Of a stretch of DNA of 64,000 nt, positions 12,922 to 24,158 are shown piece by piece. Each line of letters begins with the position of its first letter. The first letter of the stretch is position 1. The notes under the pieces are model-generated. The model did not search any database. It saw nothing but the letters and a program-made list of their open reading frames with translations, and was not told the DNA's origin. The DNA is taken from assembly GCA_009695095.1 (NCBI GenBank), contig SIBQ01000006.1, forward strand, positions 1 to 64,000. The letters are read 5' to 3'. This DNA comes from Lacunisphaera sp. (GTDB lineage: Bacteria; Verrucomicrobiota; Verrucomicrobiia; Opitutales; Opitutaceae). A program made the position numbers and the translations under genes.

Positions 12922-13982
12922 ACGCCACCCTCACACCGACCTCCGTCATCGAACTTGTCGACGCCGTTCGTGCGACCCCTCGGGTGCTCGCCGTCGGCGC
13001 GCGCACCAAGCCACGTCTCTCGCACGTTTCGCCGGACGTCACCCTCCTTTCCATGCGCCAGCTTTGCGGTATCATCGAATACGAGCCCGACGAATACACC
13101 TTCACCGCCCTCGCCGGCACATCTCTGCATGCCCTTGCTGCCGCCCTTGCGGAAAAAGGCCAATACCTCCCGTTTGATCCGCTGCTGGTCGCGGCTGGCG
13201 CCACGCTTGGCGGCACCGTCGCCGCTGGCCTCAACGGCCCTGGCCGCTTCCGCTTCGGCGGCGTGCGCGACTTCATCCTTGGTGTCCGTTTCGTGGACGG
13301 CTCCGGCCGCCTCCTCCGCCTCGGCGGCAAGGTCGTCAAGAACGCCGCCGGTTTCGACCTGCCGAAATTTTTCACCGGCAGCCTCGGTCGCTTCGGTGTG
13401 CTAGCCGAGCTTACCTTCAAGGTTTTCCCGCGTGCGGCTTCCACGCTCACCCTCCGCCTCCCCGTGGCGGGCAGCGAAGCCGCTGTCAAATTGCTCACTG
13501 TCGCCGCCAACACCCGCTGGGAACCCGACGCGCTCGACCTCCTTCCCTCTGGCGACGCGGTCGTCCTTCGCCTCGCCGGCCCCGCCAATGCCCTCCCAAC
13601 TCTCGCCCGTGAGATCCTGGCCCGTTTTCCTGGTGAAATCCTTGCCGCCGATGCCGCCGCCGCGATCTGGGCCGATCTCTGTGAATTCCGCTGGACGTTC
13701 CCTGATGGCTCGCTGCTCAAGCTCGCGCTCACACCTGGCGAGCTTCCCGCCCTCACCGCCATCGTGCGGGCGCTCGCGGGCCGTCTGCACATCAGCGTCG
13801 GCGCCAATGTTGCTTATGTCTCACTGCCGGCCGGCGCAAATCCGGCGGCACTCAGCCTGCCCGCGCTGACGCTCCGCGGCCCCGGCCCGCTTTGGCACAA
13901 TCCGCCGCCCGCACCCGCCATCTCCGCTGCGGTGAAATCCGCCCTTGATCCGCTTAATCGTTTTCCGGCTCTCGCCGACTGA
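12918..13982 (+). CDS. glcE: glycolate oxidase subunit GlcE
   Basis: GlcE is the second, smaller FAD-binding subunit. The 354-residue protein has a PCMH-type FAD-binding domain: [40 protein letters not shown] and [20 protein letters not shown]. It lacks the long C-terminal oxidase domain of GlcD, as expected. Translationally coupled on both sides: its ATG overlaps the glcD stop, and its TGA overlaps the glcF ATG. Coupled order D-E-F is the family norm. Confidence 0.92.
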   Translation: MNATLTPTSVIELVDAVRATPRVLAVGARTKPRLSHVSPDVTLLSMRQLCGIIEYEPDEYTFTALAGTSLHALAAALAEKGQYLPFDPLLVAAGATLGGTVAAGLNGPGRFRFGGVRDFILGVRFVDGSGRLLRLGGKVVKNAAGFDLPKFFTGSLGRFGVLAELTFKVFPRAASTLTLRLPVAGSEAAVKLLTVAANTRWEPDALDLLPSGDAVVLRLAGPANALPTLAREILARFPGEILAADAAAAIWADLCEFRWTFPDGSLLKLALTPGELPALTAIVRALAGRLHISVGANVAYVSLPAGANPAALSLPALTLRGPGPLWHNPPPAPAISAAVKSALDPLNRFPALAD

Positions 13983-15238
13983 TGCATCACACCATCAAAC
14001 CCGACGCGCACGGCCCGTTCACTGCACCCATGGCGCATGCGGTGGACGCGTGCGTGCATTGCGGCTTCTGCCTGGCGGCTTGCCCCACTTATGGCGAACT
14101 GGGCCAGGAGATGGACTCCCCGCGCGGCCGCATCGTGCTCATGAAACAGGTGCTCGAAGGCTCGCTCTCGTGGGAGGCCGCGCAGCCGCACGTGGACCGC
14201 TGCCTCGGCTGCCTCGCCTGTGAGCCCGCCTGCCCGAGCGGCGTGCATTACCGCGACCTTATCAGCCCATTCCGCGCCGTCGCGCAGGCAAAATTCAAGC
14301 GCACGCCCGGCGAAAAACTTCGCCGATTTCTTGCCGCGCAAACCATTCCCTATCCCGCGCGCTTCCGGCTCGCGGCCTTGGCCGGCCGGCTCGGCAAACT
14401 GATGCGTCCTCTTCTGCCACGCTCGCTGCGCCCGATGGTGGACCTTGTGCCCGCGATGCTCCCGCCCGCCGAGTCATGGCCGGGCGTCACGCCCCCACAG
14501 GGCGAACGCCGCGCCCGCGTCGCCCTGCTCACCGGCTGCGCCCAGCAGGTGCTCGCGCCCGACATCAACACCGCCACGATCGCCGTCCTCGCACACCACG
14601 GCGTCGAGGTCATCGTGCCCGGGGCGCAGGGCTGTTGCGGTGGACTCGCCTGGCACACCGGCGACCTCGCCGCCGCGCGGGCCTTCGCCCGGCGCAACCT
14701 GGCTGCCTTTCCCACCGATGTGGACGCCATCCTCACCAATGCGGCCGGCTGCGGCTCGGCCCTGCACGAATATCATCTCGTGCTCCGCGGCACCGCCGAC
14801 GAGGCGCGCGCCGATGCGTTCCGCCAACGCGTGACCGACGTCAGCGCTTTTCTCGCCCAGCTCGGCCTGCGCGAGCCGCCGCGTGACCCCGGCCGCCAGC
14901 AGCGCATCGCCTATCACGACGCCTGCCACCTCGCCCATGCCCAGAATGTCCGCGATGAGCCGCGCGCGCTCCTCCGCGCCATTCCGGGCGTCGAACTCCT
15001 TGAGCTCGCCGGCTCCCATCTCTGCTGCGGCAGCGCCGGCACCTACAATCTCGACCAGCCCGACATCGCTGCGTCGCTCGGCGGACAGAAGGCCTGCGCG
15101 GTCATTGCCACCGGTGCCGACGTCGTCGTCACGGGCAATATTGGCTGCCTCACCCAGCTCCAGGCCCATCTCGCTAAACTCGGCTCGCCCATCTGCGTCC
15201 GCCACACAATGCAAGTGCTGCGCGACGCCTACCGATAA
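13982..15238 (+). CDS. glcF: glycolate oxidase iron-sulfur subunit GlcF
   Basis: GlcF carries electrons from GlcDE to the membrane quinone pool. The 418-residue protein has two 4Fe-4S ferredoxin motifs, CVHCGFCLAACPTYG near residue 20 and CLGCLACEPACPSG near residue 76. Two CCG domains follow, with GCCGGLAWH near residue 220 and LCCGSAGTYN near residue 345. Length and order match the family. Last gene of glcDEF; a hairpin repeat module follows 28 bases past its stop. Confidence 0.94.
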   Translation: MHHTIKPDAHGPFTAPMAHAVDACVHCGFCLAACPTYGELGQEMDSPRGRIVLMKQVLEGSLSWEAAQPHVDRCLGCLACEPACPSGVHYRDLISPFRAVAQAKFKRTPGEKLRRFLAAQTIPYPARFRLAALAGRLGKLMRPLLPRSLRPMVDLVPAMLPPAESWPGVTPPQGERRARVALLTGCAQQVLAPDINTATIAVLAHHGVEVIVPGAQGCCGGLAWHTGDLAAARAFARRNLAAFPTDVDAILTNAAGCGSALHEYHLVLRGTADEARADAFRQRVTDVSAFLAQLGLREPPRDPGRQQRIAYHDACHLAHAQNVRDEPRALLRAIPGVELLELAGSHLCCGSAGTYNLDQPDIAASLGGQKACAVIATGADVVVTGNIGCLTQLQAHLAKLGSPICVRHTMQVLRDAYR

Positions 15239-15266
15239 CCTCAATCCCATTAGAGGAGTTGGGGAT

Positions 15267-15336
15267 GAGCACAAAGACTCTGAGGCACAGAGAAGAATAT
15301 GAAAAAGCCATGGTTTTCTCCGGGTCTCAGTGGCTC
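15267..15336. repeat. palindromic intergenic module, CACAGAG type
   Basis: The left arm (15267-15296, with GACTCTGAGGCACAGAGAA) pairs imperfectly with the right arm (15315-15336, TTTCTCCGGGTCTCAGTGGC). It belongs to the same word family as the modules at 926-1000 and 51067-51155 but is more degraded. Confidence 0.5.
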
Positions 15337-15404
15337 AATCCGGATAACCTCGGTGATCTTTGCGGCAAATTATCTGTTTTTTAACCCACAGCCCCGTTTC
15401 CTCC

Positions 15405-15866
15405 CATGAACGCCGCCCGATTATTTCGTTTCACACGTTATTGCTTGTCTCCTCCACGACCTCGCACTTCGCCGCCTCCGCTGGTGACGACGCCAGCGCG
15501 CCATGCTGGCTGCCGACGAGGCCCGGGGCGCCGCGCTTCTGGCCGCCAAGACCAAGGCGCTCGACCGCCTCCTCACCGTCGACCTCCGCTACACGCACAG
15601 CAACGGCAAGCTTAAGGCGAAGGCCATCCACATCGGTGCCTTCGTCGACGGCCGGCGCGATGCCCGTTTCCAGACCTCGAACCAGCATGGCCATGTCATC
15701 ATGCCCGGCGTGGTGGTGCTGACCGGCAACATCGACCGGCGCTAAGGCGTCGCCGGGAAATGGTCGGACTATCCCCCGCTCTGCCAGGCCATTTGGCGCA
15801 AAGAGGCCGGCGCGTGGCGGCTCGCCAGTTTGCAGACTGCTGTGCCACCCGCTCCGGTCAAGCCGC
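15405..15866 (+). pseudogene. NTF2-like (DUF4440) secreted protein, decayed
   Basis: The body (15503-15866) reads LAADEARGAALLAAKTKALD, LLTVDLRYTHSNGKL, HGHVIMPGVVVLTG, then, after an in-frame TAA at 15743-15745, GVAGKWSDYPPLCQAIWRKE and AWRLASLQTAVPP. This is a SnoaL/NTF2-like fold of the DUF4440 type, complete apart from the stop. A signal-peptide-like stretch (ISFHTLLLVSSTTSHFAASA) lies upstream in a different frame, so a frameshift near 15500 is also required. Two independent lesions make this a pseudogene. A CAA-to-TAA change would explain the stop. Confidence 0.75.
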
Positions 15867-15877
15867 GGGCGGCATTC

Positions 15878-17524
15878 TCAGTGTCCGGGCACGATTCCGG
15901 GCCACACATAAGCCTGAAGCATCACGAGGAGGCCGACGAGGAGCGCGAGCGCGATGCTATGCCAGAAAACCGCACGCAGGACCGTGCCGGCATCGGGACT
16001 GTCGGGCCGGCCGCCCGTCGCGACACTGGCCACGACAATGCTCTGCGCGTCGATCATCTTGCCCATGACACCGCCGGAGCTGTTCGAGGCGCACATGAGG
16101 ATGGGTGACAGACCGAGTTGCTCCGCGGTGACTTGTTGCAGGTTGCCGAAGAGGACGTTGGACGAGGTGTCGCTGCCGGTGAGCGCCACGCCCAGCCAGC
16201 CGATGAGGGGCGAAAAAAAAGGGAAGAGCCAGCCGGTGCCGGCCATGGCTAGGCCCATCGTCGTGTCAGTGCCGCTGTAGCGCGTGGTGAAACCCAGCGC
16301 CAGCATCAGCGCGATGGTGAGCAGCGACACGCGGACTTTCCAAAACGTGCGCCCGTAGAGCGCCAGCAGCCTGCCCGGCTTCAGGCCAAGCGCGAAGCCC
16401 GCCAGCACTCCTGCAAACAGCAGCGCAGTGCCGGTGGCCGAGAGGGCGTTGAAGGCGAAAACCGCCGCTTCGGGCTCCGGTTTGAGCGCGACCGGCAGAA
16501 CTCGCAGCACGGCCTTGTGCAGCAGCGGCACCTCATAGGCCGGCGCAAACACGCCATTCAGCGCGGTCTTGATGACCGGCAGACCCCACAAAAACACGAA
16601 TACACTGAGAAAAATCCACGGGAGCCAGGCCTTCCAGGCCGGCGCGGCTGAGGGCGCCGCCGTTGGGCTCGAGTTGGTTGCAGCCGATTTCTCCGCCGCG
16701 GCTTGCGTCTCGGCCGGCCGCCAGAATCTCATGAGCACTACCAGCGCCCCCATTGAGACGAGAGCGGAAATGATGTCCACCAGCATCGGCCCGATGTAGT
16801 TGCTCACGAGAAATTGGGAAAGGCCGAAGCTCGCGCCGGTCACGAGGCAGGCCGGCCACACCGCCTTCATCCCGCGCCAGCCGGATTGGGCGGCAATCAG
16901 CCAGAAAGGCACAAGCAAGGAAAAGAAGGGCAGTTGCCGGCCCACCATCGAGCTGAGCGCCGACAAATCGAGGTCGGTGATTTTGGCGAGCGTGAGCAGC
17001 GGCGTGCCGAGCGCACCGTAGGCCACGGGCGCCGTGTTGCCGATGAGCGCGAGCTTGGCTGCCTCCAGCGGGCGGAAGCCGAGTCCGATGAGCAGCGCAC
17101 CACTGATGGCGACCGGCGCACCGAAGCCCGCTGCGCCCTCAATGAATGCGCCAAAGCTGAACGCGATCAGCAGCGCCTGGATGCGCCGGTCGCCCGACAG
17201 GCCGGCCACCTGGTGTTGCAAGAGGGTGAACTGGCCCGTCTCGACGGAAAGATTGTAGATGAAGATTGCGTTGAGGATGATCCAGCCGATGGGAAACAGC
17301 CCGAATGTCGCGCCATAGCCGGCCGCGGCCAGCGTGAGCGAGGGCGGCATGTGATAGACGAGGATCGCGATGGCAAATGCGACCAGCAGGCTGGCCAGCG
17401 CCGCCAGTTGCGCCCGCACATGCCAGAAGGCCAGCAAACCGAGCAGGGTGACGACCGGCAGGGCAGCCACGAGCGCGGACAAACCCACACCGCCGAGCGG
17501 GGAGTAGTTTTGGGGCCAAGTCAT
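15878..17524 (-). CDS. L-lactate / glycolate permease (LctP family)
   Basis: The 548-residue protein is a polytopic membrane carrier of the LctP (LldP/GlcA) family, which moves lactate or glycolate with protons. Family stretches are visible: [19 protein letters not shown] (about residue 125), [36 protein letters not shown] and the C-terminal [19 protein letters not shown]. Convergent orientation with glcDEF 600 bases away suggests it supplies glycolate (GlcA role), though lactate cannot be excluded. ATG 17524. Its 3' end meets the decayed NTF2-like gene. Confidence 0.9.
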   Translation of the reverse strand: MTWPQNYSPLGGVGLSALVAALPVVTLLGLLAFWHVRAQLAALASLLVAFAIAILVYHMPPSLTLAAAGYGATFGLFPIGWIILNAIFIYNLSVETGQFTLLQHQVAGLSGDRRIQALLIAFSFGAFIEGAAGFGAPVAISGALLIGLGFRPLEAAKLALIGNTAPVAYGALGTPLLTLAKITDLDLSALSSMVGRQLPFFSLLVPFWLIAAQSGWRGMKAVWPACLVTGASFGLSQFLVSNYIGPMLVDIISALVSMGALVVLMRFWRPAETQAAAEKSAATNSSPTAAPSAAPAWKAWLPWIFLSVFVFLWGLPVIKTALNGVFAPAYEVPLLHKAVLRVLPVALKPEPEAAVFAFNALSATGTALLFAGVLAGFALGLKPGRLLALYGRTFWKVRVSLLTIALMLALGFTTRYSGTDTTMGLAMAGTGWLFPFFSPLIGWLGVALTGSDTSSNVLFGNLQQVTAEQLGLSPILMCASNSSGGVMGKMIDAQSIVVASVATGGRPDSPDAGTVLRAVFWHSIALALLVGLLVMLQAYVWPGIVPGH

Positions 17525-17582
17525 GGGTGGAGACTAGGGGAAATGGACTGAGGGCGGCGGGTGCCCGCAATCGAATTCTCCC

Positions 17583-17611
17583 TTGACTCACCGCCCGGCC
17601 TCTGAGTTTTA
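17583..17611 (+). promoter_or_regulatory. possible promoter for rpsT
   Basis: TTGACT at 17583-17588 and TTTTAG/GTTTTA at 17606-17612 have a spacing of 17-18 bases, 26 bases before the rpsT ATG. The -35 box is good, the -10 box weak. Confidence 0.4.
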
Positions 17612-17636
17612 GCCCTTTCCAACCAATTCAAGACCC

Positions 17637-17903
17637 ATGGCCAACACCAAGTCCGCACTCAAAGCTGCCCGCAAATCCTTGCGTAACGCCGCCCGCAACC
17701 AGGCCGCCAAGACCCGCCTGAAGACCCTCGCCAAGGCCGTCCAGCTGGCCGCCACCGGCAGCGATGCCGAGGCCAGCCGAGCTGCCGCCATCGCCTACAG
17801 CTCCGCCCTCGACAAGGCCGCGAAGAGCCACGTCATCCACCGCAACGCGGCCTCGCACCACAAGTCGCAGTATTCGAAATACATCTTCGTGACGAAGAAG
17901 TAA
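17637..17903 (+). CDS. rpsT: small ribosomal subunit protein bS20
   Basis: bS20 binds 16S rRNA in the 30S body. The 88-residue protein is strongly basic and Ala-rich, with the family start MANTKSALKAARKSLRNAAR and the C-terminal signature NAASHHKSQYSKYI, including the HKNKAARxKSRL-equivalent region. Length matches bS20. It is a single-gene unit; the ATG is preceded by AATTCAAGACCC with no Shine-Dalgarno sequence. Confidence 0.95.
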   Translation: MANTKSALKAARKSLRNAARNQAAKTRLKTLAKAVQLAATGSDAEASRAAAIAYSSALDKAAKSHVIHRNAASHHKSQYSKYIFVTKK

Positions 17904-18046
17904 CCCGCCCGCTGCCGAACCCCTTGGCTCCGCACACCACCCGGTCGCTGGGCTTTTTGTTGGCCGGTTTGCGGCGGGGCAGGCTGACAAGCGCTGAAAC
18001 AGATTGAGCCGTGCGCGGAACTCCGTGTTCATCGGGACTGCGCGGC

Positions 18047-20842
18047 ATGACTCCTCGATTGCATTTCCTGTCTTGGGACCGACCACTGCTTCCGCAGGCA
18101 GTGGACTTGCTCGCGGCGAACTGGGCTGGCAACGGGCCACTCGATCTCTCAGGTCTGCTGGTGGTCGTGCCCACCAAGCAGGCGGGCCGGCGCTTGCGTG
18201 AGGCCCTCGCGGCGCACGCGCACACCCGCGGCCAGGCGGTCTTTCCGCCCAGGGTCGTGCCGCCGGAAACACTCGCGACGCTGGGCGTGCCCGCCGCCGG
18301 CATCGCTTCGCGGCTGGCCAGCCAACTTGCGTGGATTGCGGTGCTGCGCAATCTTTCGCTCGAGGAATTTCGCGCCGTCTTTCCCCTCGATCCGCCGGCG
18401 CGTGATTTCGCTTGGGCCCGGCGGCTGGCGATCCAATTCATGCAGTTGCAGGCCACGCTGGCCGAGGCCGGGTTGCGGCTGGCCGGCGTCAACGCCCGCG
18501 CGGGGCAGGATTTTCCCGAGACGGAACGCTGGACGCAGCTCGCGGTGCTGGAGCAACGCTACGATGAAGCGCTGGCGGCCCACCAGCTGCGCGACAACCA
18601 AGCCGCCAAGCTGGCCTTCGCGACTGCCCCTTCGCTTCCGCCGAACATCAAGAAGATCATCCTGCTCGCCACGCCCGACCCGCTGCCGCTGGCCACGCGA
18701 ATTCTCGCGCGCTACGCGGAAGAGGTACCGGTTGAAATCGGAGTGTGCGGTCCGGCGGACGAGCCAGTCGAGAGTCTTTTCGACGAGTGGGGCCGGCCCC
18801 GGGCCAAAGTCTGGGCCCAGCGCGTGCTCGGGTGGCCCGACTTTGAACAGCGGGTGTGGCTCCATCCTGATCCGGCCGCGCAAGCCGAGCAGATCGTCGC
18901 ATTAACGCAGAGTTATGCCGCCCCGGAGGGTTTGCTGGCGATTGGGGCGGCCGACTCGGAGGTGCTTGCCCCACTCGAAAACGGGCTCGGGCGCGCCGGA
19001 GTGCCCGTATTCAACCCCGAGGGCCGCCCGCGAAAACGCGATGGGTTGCACGCGCTGCTGGTCCTGCTCGCGGATTTCGCCCGGGCCGATGAATTCGCTT
19101 CGGCTGCGGCCCTGCTGCGGTGTCCCGACGTGCTCGACTGGCTCGGGCCACGTCTAGGGCCGGAATTCTCCCGCGCCCGGTTGCTGGAAGAACTCGACGA
19201 GCTAAATGCCACGCATCTGCCACCCACCCTGATGGCGGCGCGGAAGCACACAGGCAAATTTCCACTGGCCGCCGGGGCGTTCGTGGCGCTGGAGGGAATG
19301 CGTGCAGGGCTGACCAAAGGGAAATTTCCGGAAAACGTCCTGGCGGTGCTGGCTAATTTGTTCGCCCCACCCCGCGTAGAGGCGGCTGAGCTACTCGCGG
19401 AATCCGCCGAGGCCTGGCAAAAGGTCACGGACGAGACCAGCCGGGCGCTGGCGGCTTTTCCCGGTCTCTCGCGGGCGGACGGCTGGGAGCTCGCGTTGGA
19501 GGTTTTTGCCGAGGACAAAGCTACGGCGGACAAGTCGGCGGGAGCGCTCGAGCTGAACGGCTGGCTCGAGTTGTTGTGGGAGGATGCGCCGCACCTCGTC
19601 GTGGCTGGCCTCAACGACGGCTCTGTGCCTCTTGCGCTCGCGGTTAACACTTTCCTGCCTGAATCGTTGCGCGACCGGCTCGGACTCCAGACCAATGCCG
19701 TGCGTTTCACGCGCGATGCCTACCTGCTTGCAGCGCTGGGAGCGCGGCGGGCGAAGTCCGGCCGGCTCGACCTGCTGCTGGGCAAGGTCTCCGCGGCCGG
19801 TGATCCACTGCGGCCGTCGCGGTTGCTGCTGTGCTGCCCTGATGCGGAACTGCCCCGGCGCATCGAGTTTCTTTTTCGCAACGTCGAGACGGCCCAGGCC
19901 AGCCTGCCGTGGATGCGCGCGTGGCCGCTGCGCCCGCGGGTCGTGCCGCCGCCGGCCAAGCTTTCCGTGACCGCCGTGCGTGACTACCTCGCGTGTCCGT
20001 TTCGCTTCTACCTCAAGCACGTGCTGCGGATGGAACCGGTCGATCTCATGAAGGCTGAGCTTACCGCGCGGGATTACGGCACGCTGCTTCACGTGGCGCT
20101 GCAGGCGATGGGGGAGGATGAGAAGCTGCGGGATTGCGCAGACGAAGCAGTGTTGCGCGACACCCTGCTGGCGGTTTTCGAGCGCTGTGTCCGGGACCGT
20201 TACGACAACGAACTGACCCTGCCGCTGGTCGTGCAGTTTGAGTCGGCGCGCCAGCGGTTGCGCGCGGCCGCCGCGGTGCAGGCCCGGGAGTGTGCGACGG
20301 GCTGGCGCATCGAGCGGGTCGAGTGGAGTTTTGCTTTGTCGCTCGGCGGGCTGACCGTGCGGGGCAAGATCGACCGTCTCGACCGGCACACGGATGGACG
20401 GATGCGGGTGCTCGACTACAAATCCGCAGACTCACCGTTGACTCCGGCGGCGAGACACCTGGGGCCGGTCGGGGCAGGCGAGGCGAGGCCGGCCTGGGCG
20501 CGCGTCATGGCCGGGGGCAAGGAGCGTGTATGGCGGGATCTGCAACTTCCGCTTTACCGGCGGGCTGTGGCGGCGGAATTCGGCCCGGCGGTGGCGTGCG
20601 GGTATTTCAACCTGCCGAAAGCCGCCGGCGATACGGCGGTGGTCTTGTGGGGCGACCTTAGCCCCGACCTGCAGGTGGCGGCGGAGAGTTGTGCGGAGCA
20701 GGTGGCGGCGGCCGTGGCGGCGGCAAAATTCTGGCCGCCAGCGGAATTGGACCCGCGGTCGGATGAGGACTGGGCCGGCTTGCTGCAGCACGGCGCGGCG
20801 GCGAGTGTGGCGGCGGAATGGGCGCAGGGAGGCGCACGGTGA
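18047..20842 (+). CDS. AddB/RecB-like PD-(D/E)XK nuclease subunit
   Basis: The 931-residue protein matches the AddB-type partner of the AddAB double-strand-break repair complex. The N-terminal half is an inactivated helicase (GLLVVVPTKQAGRRLREALA near residue 40, no Walker A). The C-terminal nuclease begins at LSVTAVRDYLACPFRFYLKH (about residue 640) and carries the catalytic set GTLLHVALQAMG and RVLDYKSAD (Asp...Asp-x-Lys type). Only one Cys of the AddB Fe-S cluster is obvious (CPFRFYL). I chose ATG 18047 over a GTG at 18011. Its TGA overlaps the start of the next gene, so the two subunits are translationally coupled. Confidence 0.85.
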   Translation: MTPRLHFLSWDRPLLPQAVDLLAANWAGNGPLDLSGLLVVVPTKQAGRRLREALAAHAHTRGQAVFPPRVVPPETLATLGVPAAGIASRLASQLAWIAVLRNLSLEEFRAVFPLDPPARDFAWARRLAIQFMQLQATLAEAGLRLAGVNARAGQDFPETERWTQLAVLEQRYDEALAAHQLRDNQAAKLAFATAPSLPPNIKKIILLATPDPLPLATRILARYAEEVPVEIGVCGPADEPVESLFDEWGRPRAKVWAQRVLGWPDFEQRVWLHPDPAAQAEQIVALTQSYAAPEGLLAIGAADSEVLAPLENGLGRAGVPVFNPEGRPRKRDGLHALLVLLADFARADEFASAAALLRCPDVLDWLGPRLGPEFSRARLLEELDELNATHLPPTLMAARKHTGKFPLAAGAFVALEGMRAGLTKGKFPENVLAVLANLFAPPRVEAAELLAESAEAWQKVTDETSRALAAFPGLSRADGWELALEVFAEDKATADKSAGALELNGWLELLWEDAPHLVVAGLNDGSVPLALAVNTFLPESLRDRLGLQTNAVRFTRDAYLLAALGARRAKSGRLDLLLGKVSAAGDPLRPSRLLLCCPDAELPRRIEFLFRNVETAQASLPWMRAWPLRPRVVPPPAKLSVTAVRDYLACPFRFYLKHVLRMEPVDLMKAELTARDYGTLLHVALQAMGEDEKLRDCADEAVLRDTLLAVFERCVRDRYDNELTLPLVVQFESARQRLRAAAAVQARECATGWRIERVEWSFALSLGGLTVRGKIDRLDRHTDGRMRVLDYKSADSPLTPAARHLGPVGAGEARPAWARVMAGGKERVWRDLQLPLYRRAVAAEFGPAVACGYFNLPKAAGDTAVVLWGDLSPDLQVAAESCAEQVAAAVAAAKFWPPAELDPRSDEDWAGLLQHGAAASVAAEWAQGGAR

Positions 20843-23800
20843 ATGCTCCCGGACACGTCATGATCCTCGCCTCGGCGGGCTCGGGCAAAACCTACGCGCT
20901 CACGAACCGCTTTGTGCAACTGTTGGCCGGAGGGGCGGCGCCCGAGCGGATCGTGGCGCTGACCTTCACGCGCAAGGCTGCAGGCGAATTTTTTGACGAG
21001 ATCCTGCACAAGCTGGCGCGGGCGGCGACCGACCCGATTGCGGCGCAGAAACTGGCGGGAGAGATCGGCGCACCTGGACTGAGGGCGGCGGACTTTTTAC
21101 GCATGCTGCGCGCGGTGGTCGAGGCGATGCCGCGGCTCAGCCTGGGCACACTCGACGCGTTCTTCGCGCGCATCGTGCGGAGCTTCCCGCTGGAGCTGGG
21201 GCTGGGCGGCGAGTTCACCTTGCTGGAGGAGCCAGGGGCGCGCCAAGAGCGGCGGCGCGTGCTGCAGCAGCTCTTCACCGCCGGCGGTGAGCCCGACGCG
21301 GCCCAGAAGGATTTCATCGAGGCATTCAAGCGCGCGACGTTTGGCGCCGAGGAGAAACTGCTGGCCCGCCGGCTCGACACGTTTCTCGACGAGCACGGCG
21401 AGGTCTTCCTCGACGCGCCGCGGGCGGAATACTGGGGCAATCCGCAGCGCATCTGGCCGGCCGGGACGGAATGGCTGGAGGTGAAGCTGGAGCGCGAGGC
21501 GGCGGGGCGGGCCTTGAGCGCGGCCCTGCCGTGGGCGGTGCTGAACGACAAGCAGCGGGCCCGGCTGGAGAATTTTCTGGCGGAACTGCCCGCGTGGCAG
21601 CCCGGCGCGCCGTTGCCCCAACCCGTGGAGTATCTGGTCAAAAACGCGCTGGCGGTCTGGAGTGAGCTACGGGCGGGGCGGGCGGATATCACGCTGGAGC
21701 GGAAGAAAATTTCCCTCGCCCCAGAGGCATGCGCTGCGCTGGCCGCGCTGGTGAGGACGATCGTGGGCGCCGAGTTGCAGCGCCGGCTGGAGATGACGCG
21801 CGGGCTCTTCGCCGTGCTGCAGGACTACGAGGCGGTTTATCACAAGGTGGTGCGGTGCGCCGGCCGGCTGACGTTTGCCGATGTGCAGCGGCTGTTGCTG
21901 CCGGCGGAGCGCGCGCCGGTGCTCAGCGGGGGCGCCGCGGGGGAGGGCCGGCTGTTCATCGACTGGCGGCTCGACGCACAGTTCGACCACTGGCTGCTCG
22001 ATGAATTCCAAGACACGAGTTTCGCACAGTGGAGCATCTTGCGCAACCTGCTCGACGAGGCGGTGCAGGATGCCGAGCAGCGGCGCAGCCTGTTCTTCGT
22101 CGGCGATGTTAAGCAGGCGATCTTCTCCTGGCGCGAGGGTGACCCGCGGTTGTTCCGGGAGATTTTCAACCACTACAACGGGGCCCTTGCTGAGGAACAT
22201 CTGACCAGTTCCTACCGTTCGGGGCCGGCGGTGATTGCGATGGTCAACCGGGTGTTTGGCGATGGGCCCGCACTGCGGGCACACGTGCCGGCGGACGCGG
22301 CAGAACGCTGGACGCAGGAATGGCGAGCGCACACGACGGCGAAGCCGGAACTCGGCGGCTACGCGGAATTGCGCCACGCGGAGGACGAGGTCGGGCGGTT
22401 TGCGGAGACCTTACGGATTTTGCAGGAGATTGAGCCGGGGCGGCGCGGCCTGAGTGTGGCGGTGATTGTCCAGAAGAACGACACGGGGGCGCGGCTTGCC
22501 GACTACCTGCGGCGCGAGGGCAACCTGCCCGCCGTGGCCGAGAGCGACCTGCACGTCGCGACGGACAATCCGCTGACTTGCGCCGTGCTGGCGTTGCTGC
22601 GCGTGGCGGCGCATCCCGGCGACACATTTGCCCGCGAGCATCTCGCCATGACGCCGCTGGCGGCGGGGCTGGGCGACCAGGAGGCACTGACCGGGCGTTT
22701 GTTGCGCGAGTTGCACTCGGACGGTTTTGCGGCGACGATTGAGCGGTGCCTGCGGGCGGTGGAGCCGCACCTTGCCGCCGGGAACCAGTTCAGCCGGCTG
22801 CGCGGCCAACAACTGGTAGCATTGGCGCGGGAATTTGATGAAGGGGGCCGGCGGGACGTGGCGGAGTTCCTCGCGTGGGCAGAGGGCTGCACAGTGCGCG
22901 AGGCCGACACGGCGGGTGTGGTGCGGGTGTTGACCGTGCACAAGGCCAAGGGCCTCGGCTTCGATCTGGTTATTTTGCCCGAGTTGGAGGGGCAGACCAT
23001 GGCGCAGCGCCGCGACGGGCTGGCGGTGCACAAGGCGGCGGACCGCTCGGTGGAGTGGGTGCTCGACCTGCCGGGCAAGATTTTCCAGGAGCAGGATGCG
23101 GTGTTGAACGCGCATGTTGCGGCCAAGGAGGCCGACACAGCCTACGAGGCGCTGTGCAAGTTCTATGTCGCGATGACCCGGGCAAAGCGGGCGATGTATC
23201 TCATCGCCAAGCCTGTCGGGCCGTCCGCATCGCGGAATTTTCCAAAACTGCTGGAGCAGACCTTGGGAGAAACCTGGTCGGCGGGCGATCCGGCCTGGTT
23301 CGCGGCACTTTCGGTGGAGAAAAAAAGCGAACCGATACCGGCGAAACTGGCCCGACTCCCCGAGTCGGGGGTCGCGCGGGTGCGACGGTTGCTGTCGCGC
23401 CGGCCGTCGGACGCCAAGCCGGGGACGAGACTAGTGGCGCTATTTGGCGCGGAAGAGTCGGGGGCGGCAGATTTCGGCACCCGGGTGCACTCCTTGTTCG
23501 AGACAGCAGAGTGGTGGGAGGCGTCGCAAGCGGCAGCTTGGACGACAGCGCGGAAAAAAGAAGGCGTGGATAAGGCAGCGCTGAAAGAGGCGCTGGGCTG
23601 CTTGCAAAGCCCTAGACTGGCGGCGGTGTTTGCGAGACCGAGTGCGGGAGCGGAGGTCTGGCGGGAGCGGGCCTTCGAGATTGTGCTGGATGGAGTGTGG
23701 CTGACCGGCGTGTTTGACCGGGTGGTGATCGAACGTGCCCCGACAGGAAGCGCAGTCAGAGCCTGGGTCTTTGATTTTAAGACCGACCGGGTCAGAGCGA

Positions 23801-23961
23801 GAGAGGATGCGGCCGCTCGGGCGATGGAAAAGCACCGCGGCCAGCTCAATGTTTACCGACGGGTGGCGGCGGTTTTGACTGGCTTGCCAGCGGATCAGGT
23901 GAAGTGCTCGTTGGTGATGACGGCCAAGTGCAGTCTGATTGAGGTTCCGCTGCCGGCATAA
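20839..23961 (+). CDS. AddA/UvrD-like helicase-nuclease subunit
   Basis: A 1040-residue superfamily 1A helicase with a C-terminal RecB-type nuclease, the expected partner of the preceding AddB-like protein. Visible motifs: Walker [12 protein letters not shown] (residues 13-23), [10 protein letters not shown] (Ia), [11 protein letters not shown] (II), [15 protein letters not shown] (III), [10 protein letters not shown] (IV), and [20 protein letters not shown] (V). The nuclease motif is VFDFKTDRV near residue 975. Together they would unwind and resect DNA ends for recombination. GTG 20839 gives a 4-base overlap with addB (GTGA); ATG 20818 is an alternative. Confidence 0.9.
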   Translation: MNAPGHVMILASAGSGKTYALTNRFVQLLAGGAAPERIVALTFTRKAAGEFFDEILHKLARAATDPIAAQKLAGEIGAPGLRAADFLRMLRAVVEAMPRLSLGTLDAFFARIVRSFPLELGLGGEFTLLEEPGARQERRRVLQQLFTAGGEPDAAQKDFIEAFKRATFGAEEKLLARRLDTFLDEHGEVFLDAPRAEYWGNPQRIWPAGTEWLEVKLEREAAGRALSAALPWAVLNDKQRARLENFLAELPAWQPGAPLPQPVEYLVKNALAVWSELRAGRADITLERKKISLAPEACAALAALVRTIVGAELQRRLEMTRGLFAVLQDYEAVYHKVVRCAGRLTFADVQRLLLPAERAPVLSGGAAGEGRLFIDWRLDAQFDHWLLDEFQDTSFAQWSILRNLLDEAVQDAEQRRSLFFVGDVKQAIFSWREGDPRLFREIFNHYNGALAEEHLTSSYRSGPAVIAMVNRVFGDGPALRAHVPADAAERWTQEWRAHTTAKPELGGYAELRHAEDEVGRFAETLRILQEIEPGRRGLSVAVIVQKNDTGARLADYLRREGNLPAVAESDLHVATDNPLTCAVLALLRVAAHPGDTFAREHLAMTPLAAGLGDQEALTGRLLRELHSDGFAATIERCLRAVEPHLAAGNQFSRLRGQQLVALAREFDEGGRRDVAEFLAWAEGCTVREADTAGVVRVLTVHKAKGLGFDLVILPELEGQTMAQRRDGLAVHKAADRSVEWVLDLPGKIFQEQDAVLNAHVAAKEADTAYEALCKFYVAMTRAKRAMYLIAKPVGPSASRNFPKLLEQTLGETWSAGDPAWFAALSVEKKSEPIPAKLARLPESGVARVRRLLSRRPSDAKPGTRLVALFGAEESGAADFGTRVHSLFETAEWWEASQAAAWTTARKKEGVDKAALKEALGCLQSPRLAAVFARPSAGAEVWRERAFEIVLDGVWLTGVFDRVVIERAPTGSAVRAWVFDFKTDRVRAREDAAARAMEKHRGQLNVYRRVAAVLTGLPADQVKCSLVMTAKCSLIEVPLPA

Positions 23962-24023
23962 ATTCACGCTTTACACCAGGTCGGCCCAATTGCACGTTGC
24001 CCCTCCATCAACCGTTTTACACC

Positions 24024-24125
24024 ATGGGAAATCTTAAAAAGAAACGACGTCTCAAGATGTCGAAACACAAACGCCGGAAACGTCTCAAGGCGAACCGTCA
24101 CAAGAAGCGCACCTGGCAGAAATAG
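24024..24125 (+). CDS. 33-residue basic protein of the bS22 / AURKAIP1-COX24 type
   Basis: A 33-codon frame from ATG 24024 to TAG 24123 encodes a protein with about two thirds Lys/Arg/His: [20 protein letters not shown] and then [13 protein letters not shown]. The pattern [24 protein letters not shown] is that of the AURKAIP1/COX24 C-terminal domain. Its mycobacterial member is the small-subunit ribosomal protein bS22. A ribosomal role is inferred from the family. It follows addA by 62 bases and ends before a terminator hairpin. Confidence 0.8.
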   Translation: MGNLKKKRRLKMSKHKRRKRLKANRHKKRTWQK

Positions 24126-24158
24126 GCGCGAAGCACTACCAAGGCTCATTTTTCACCA

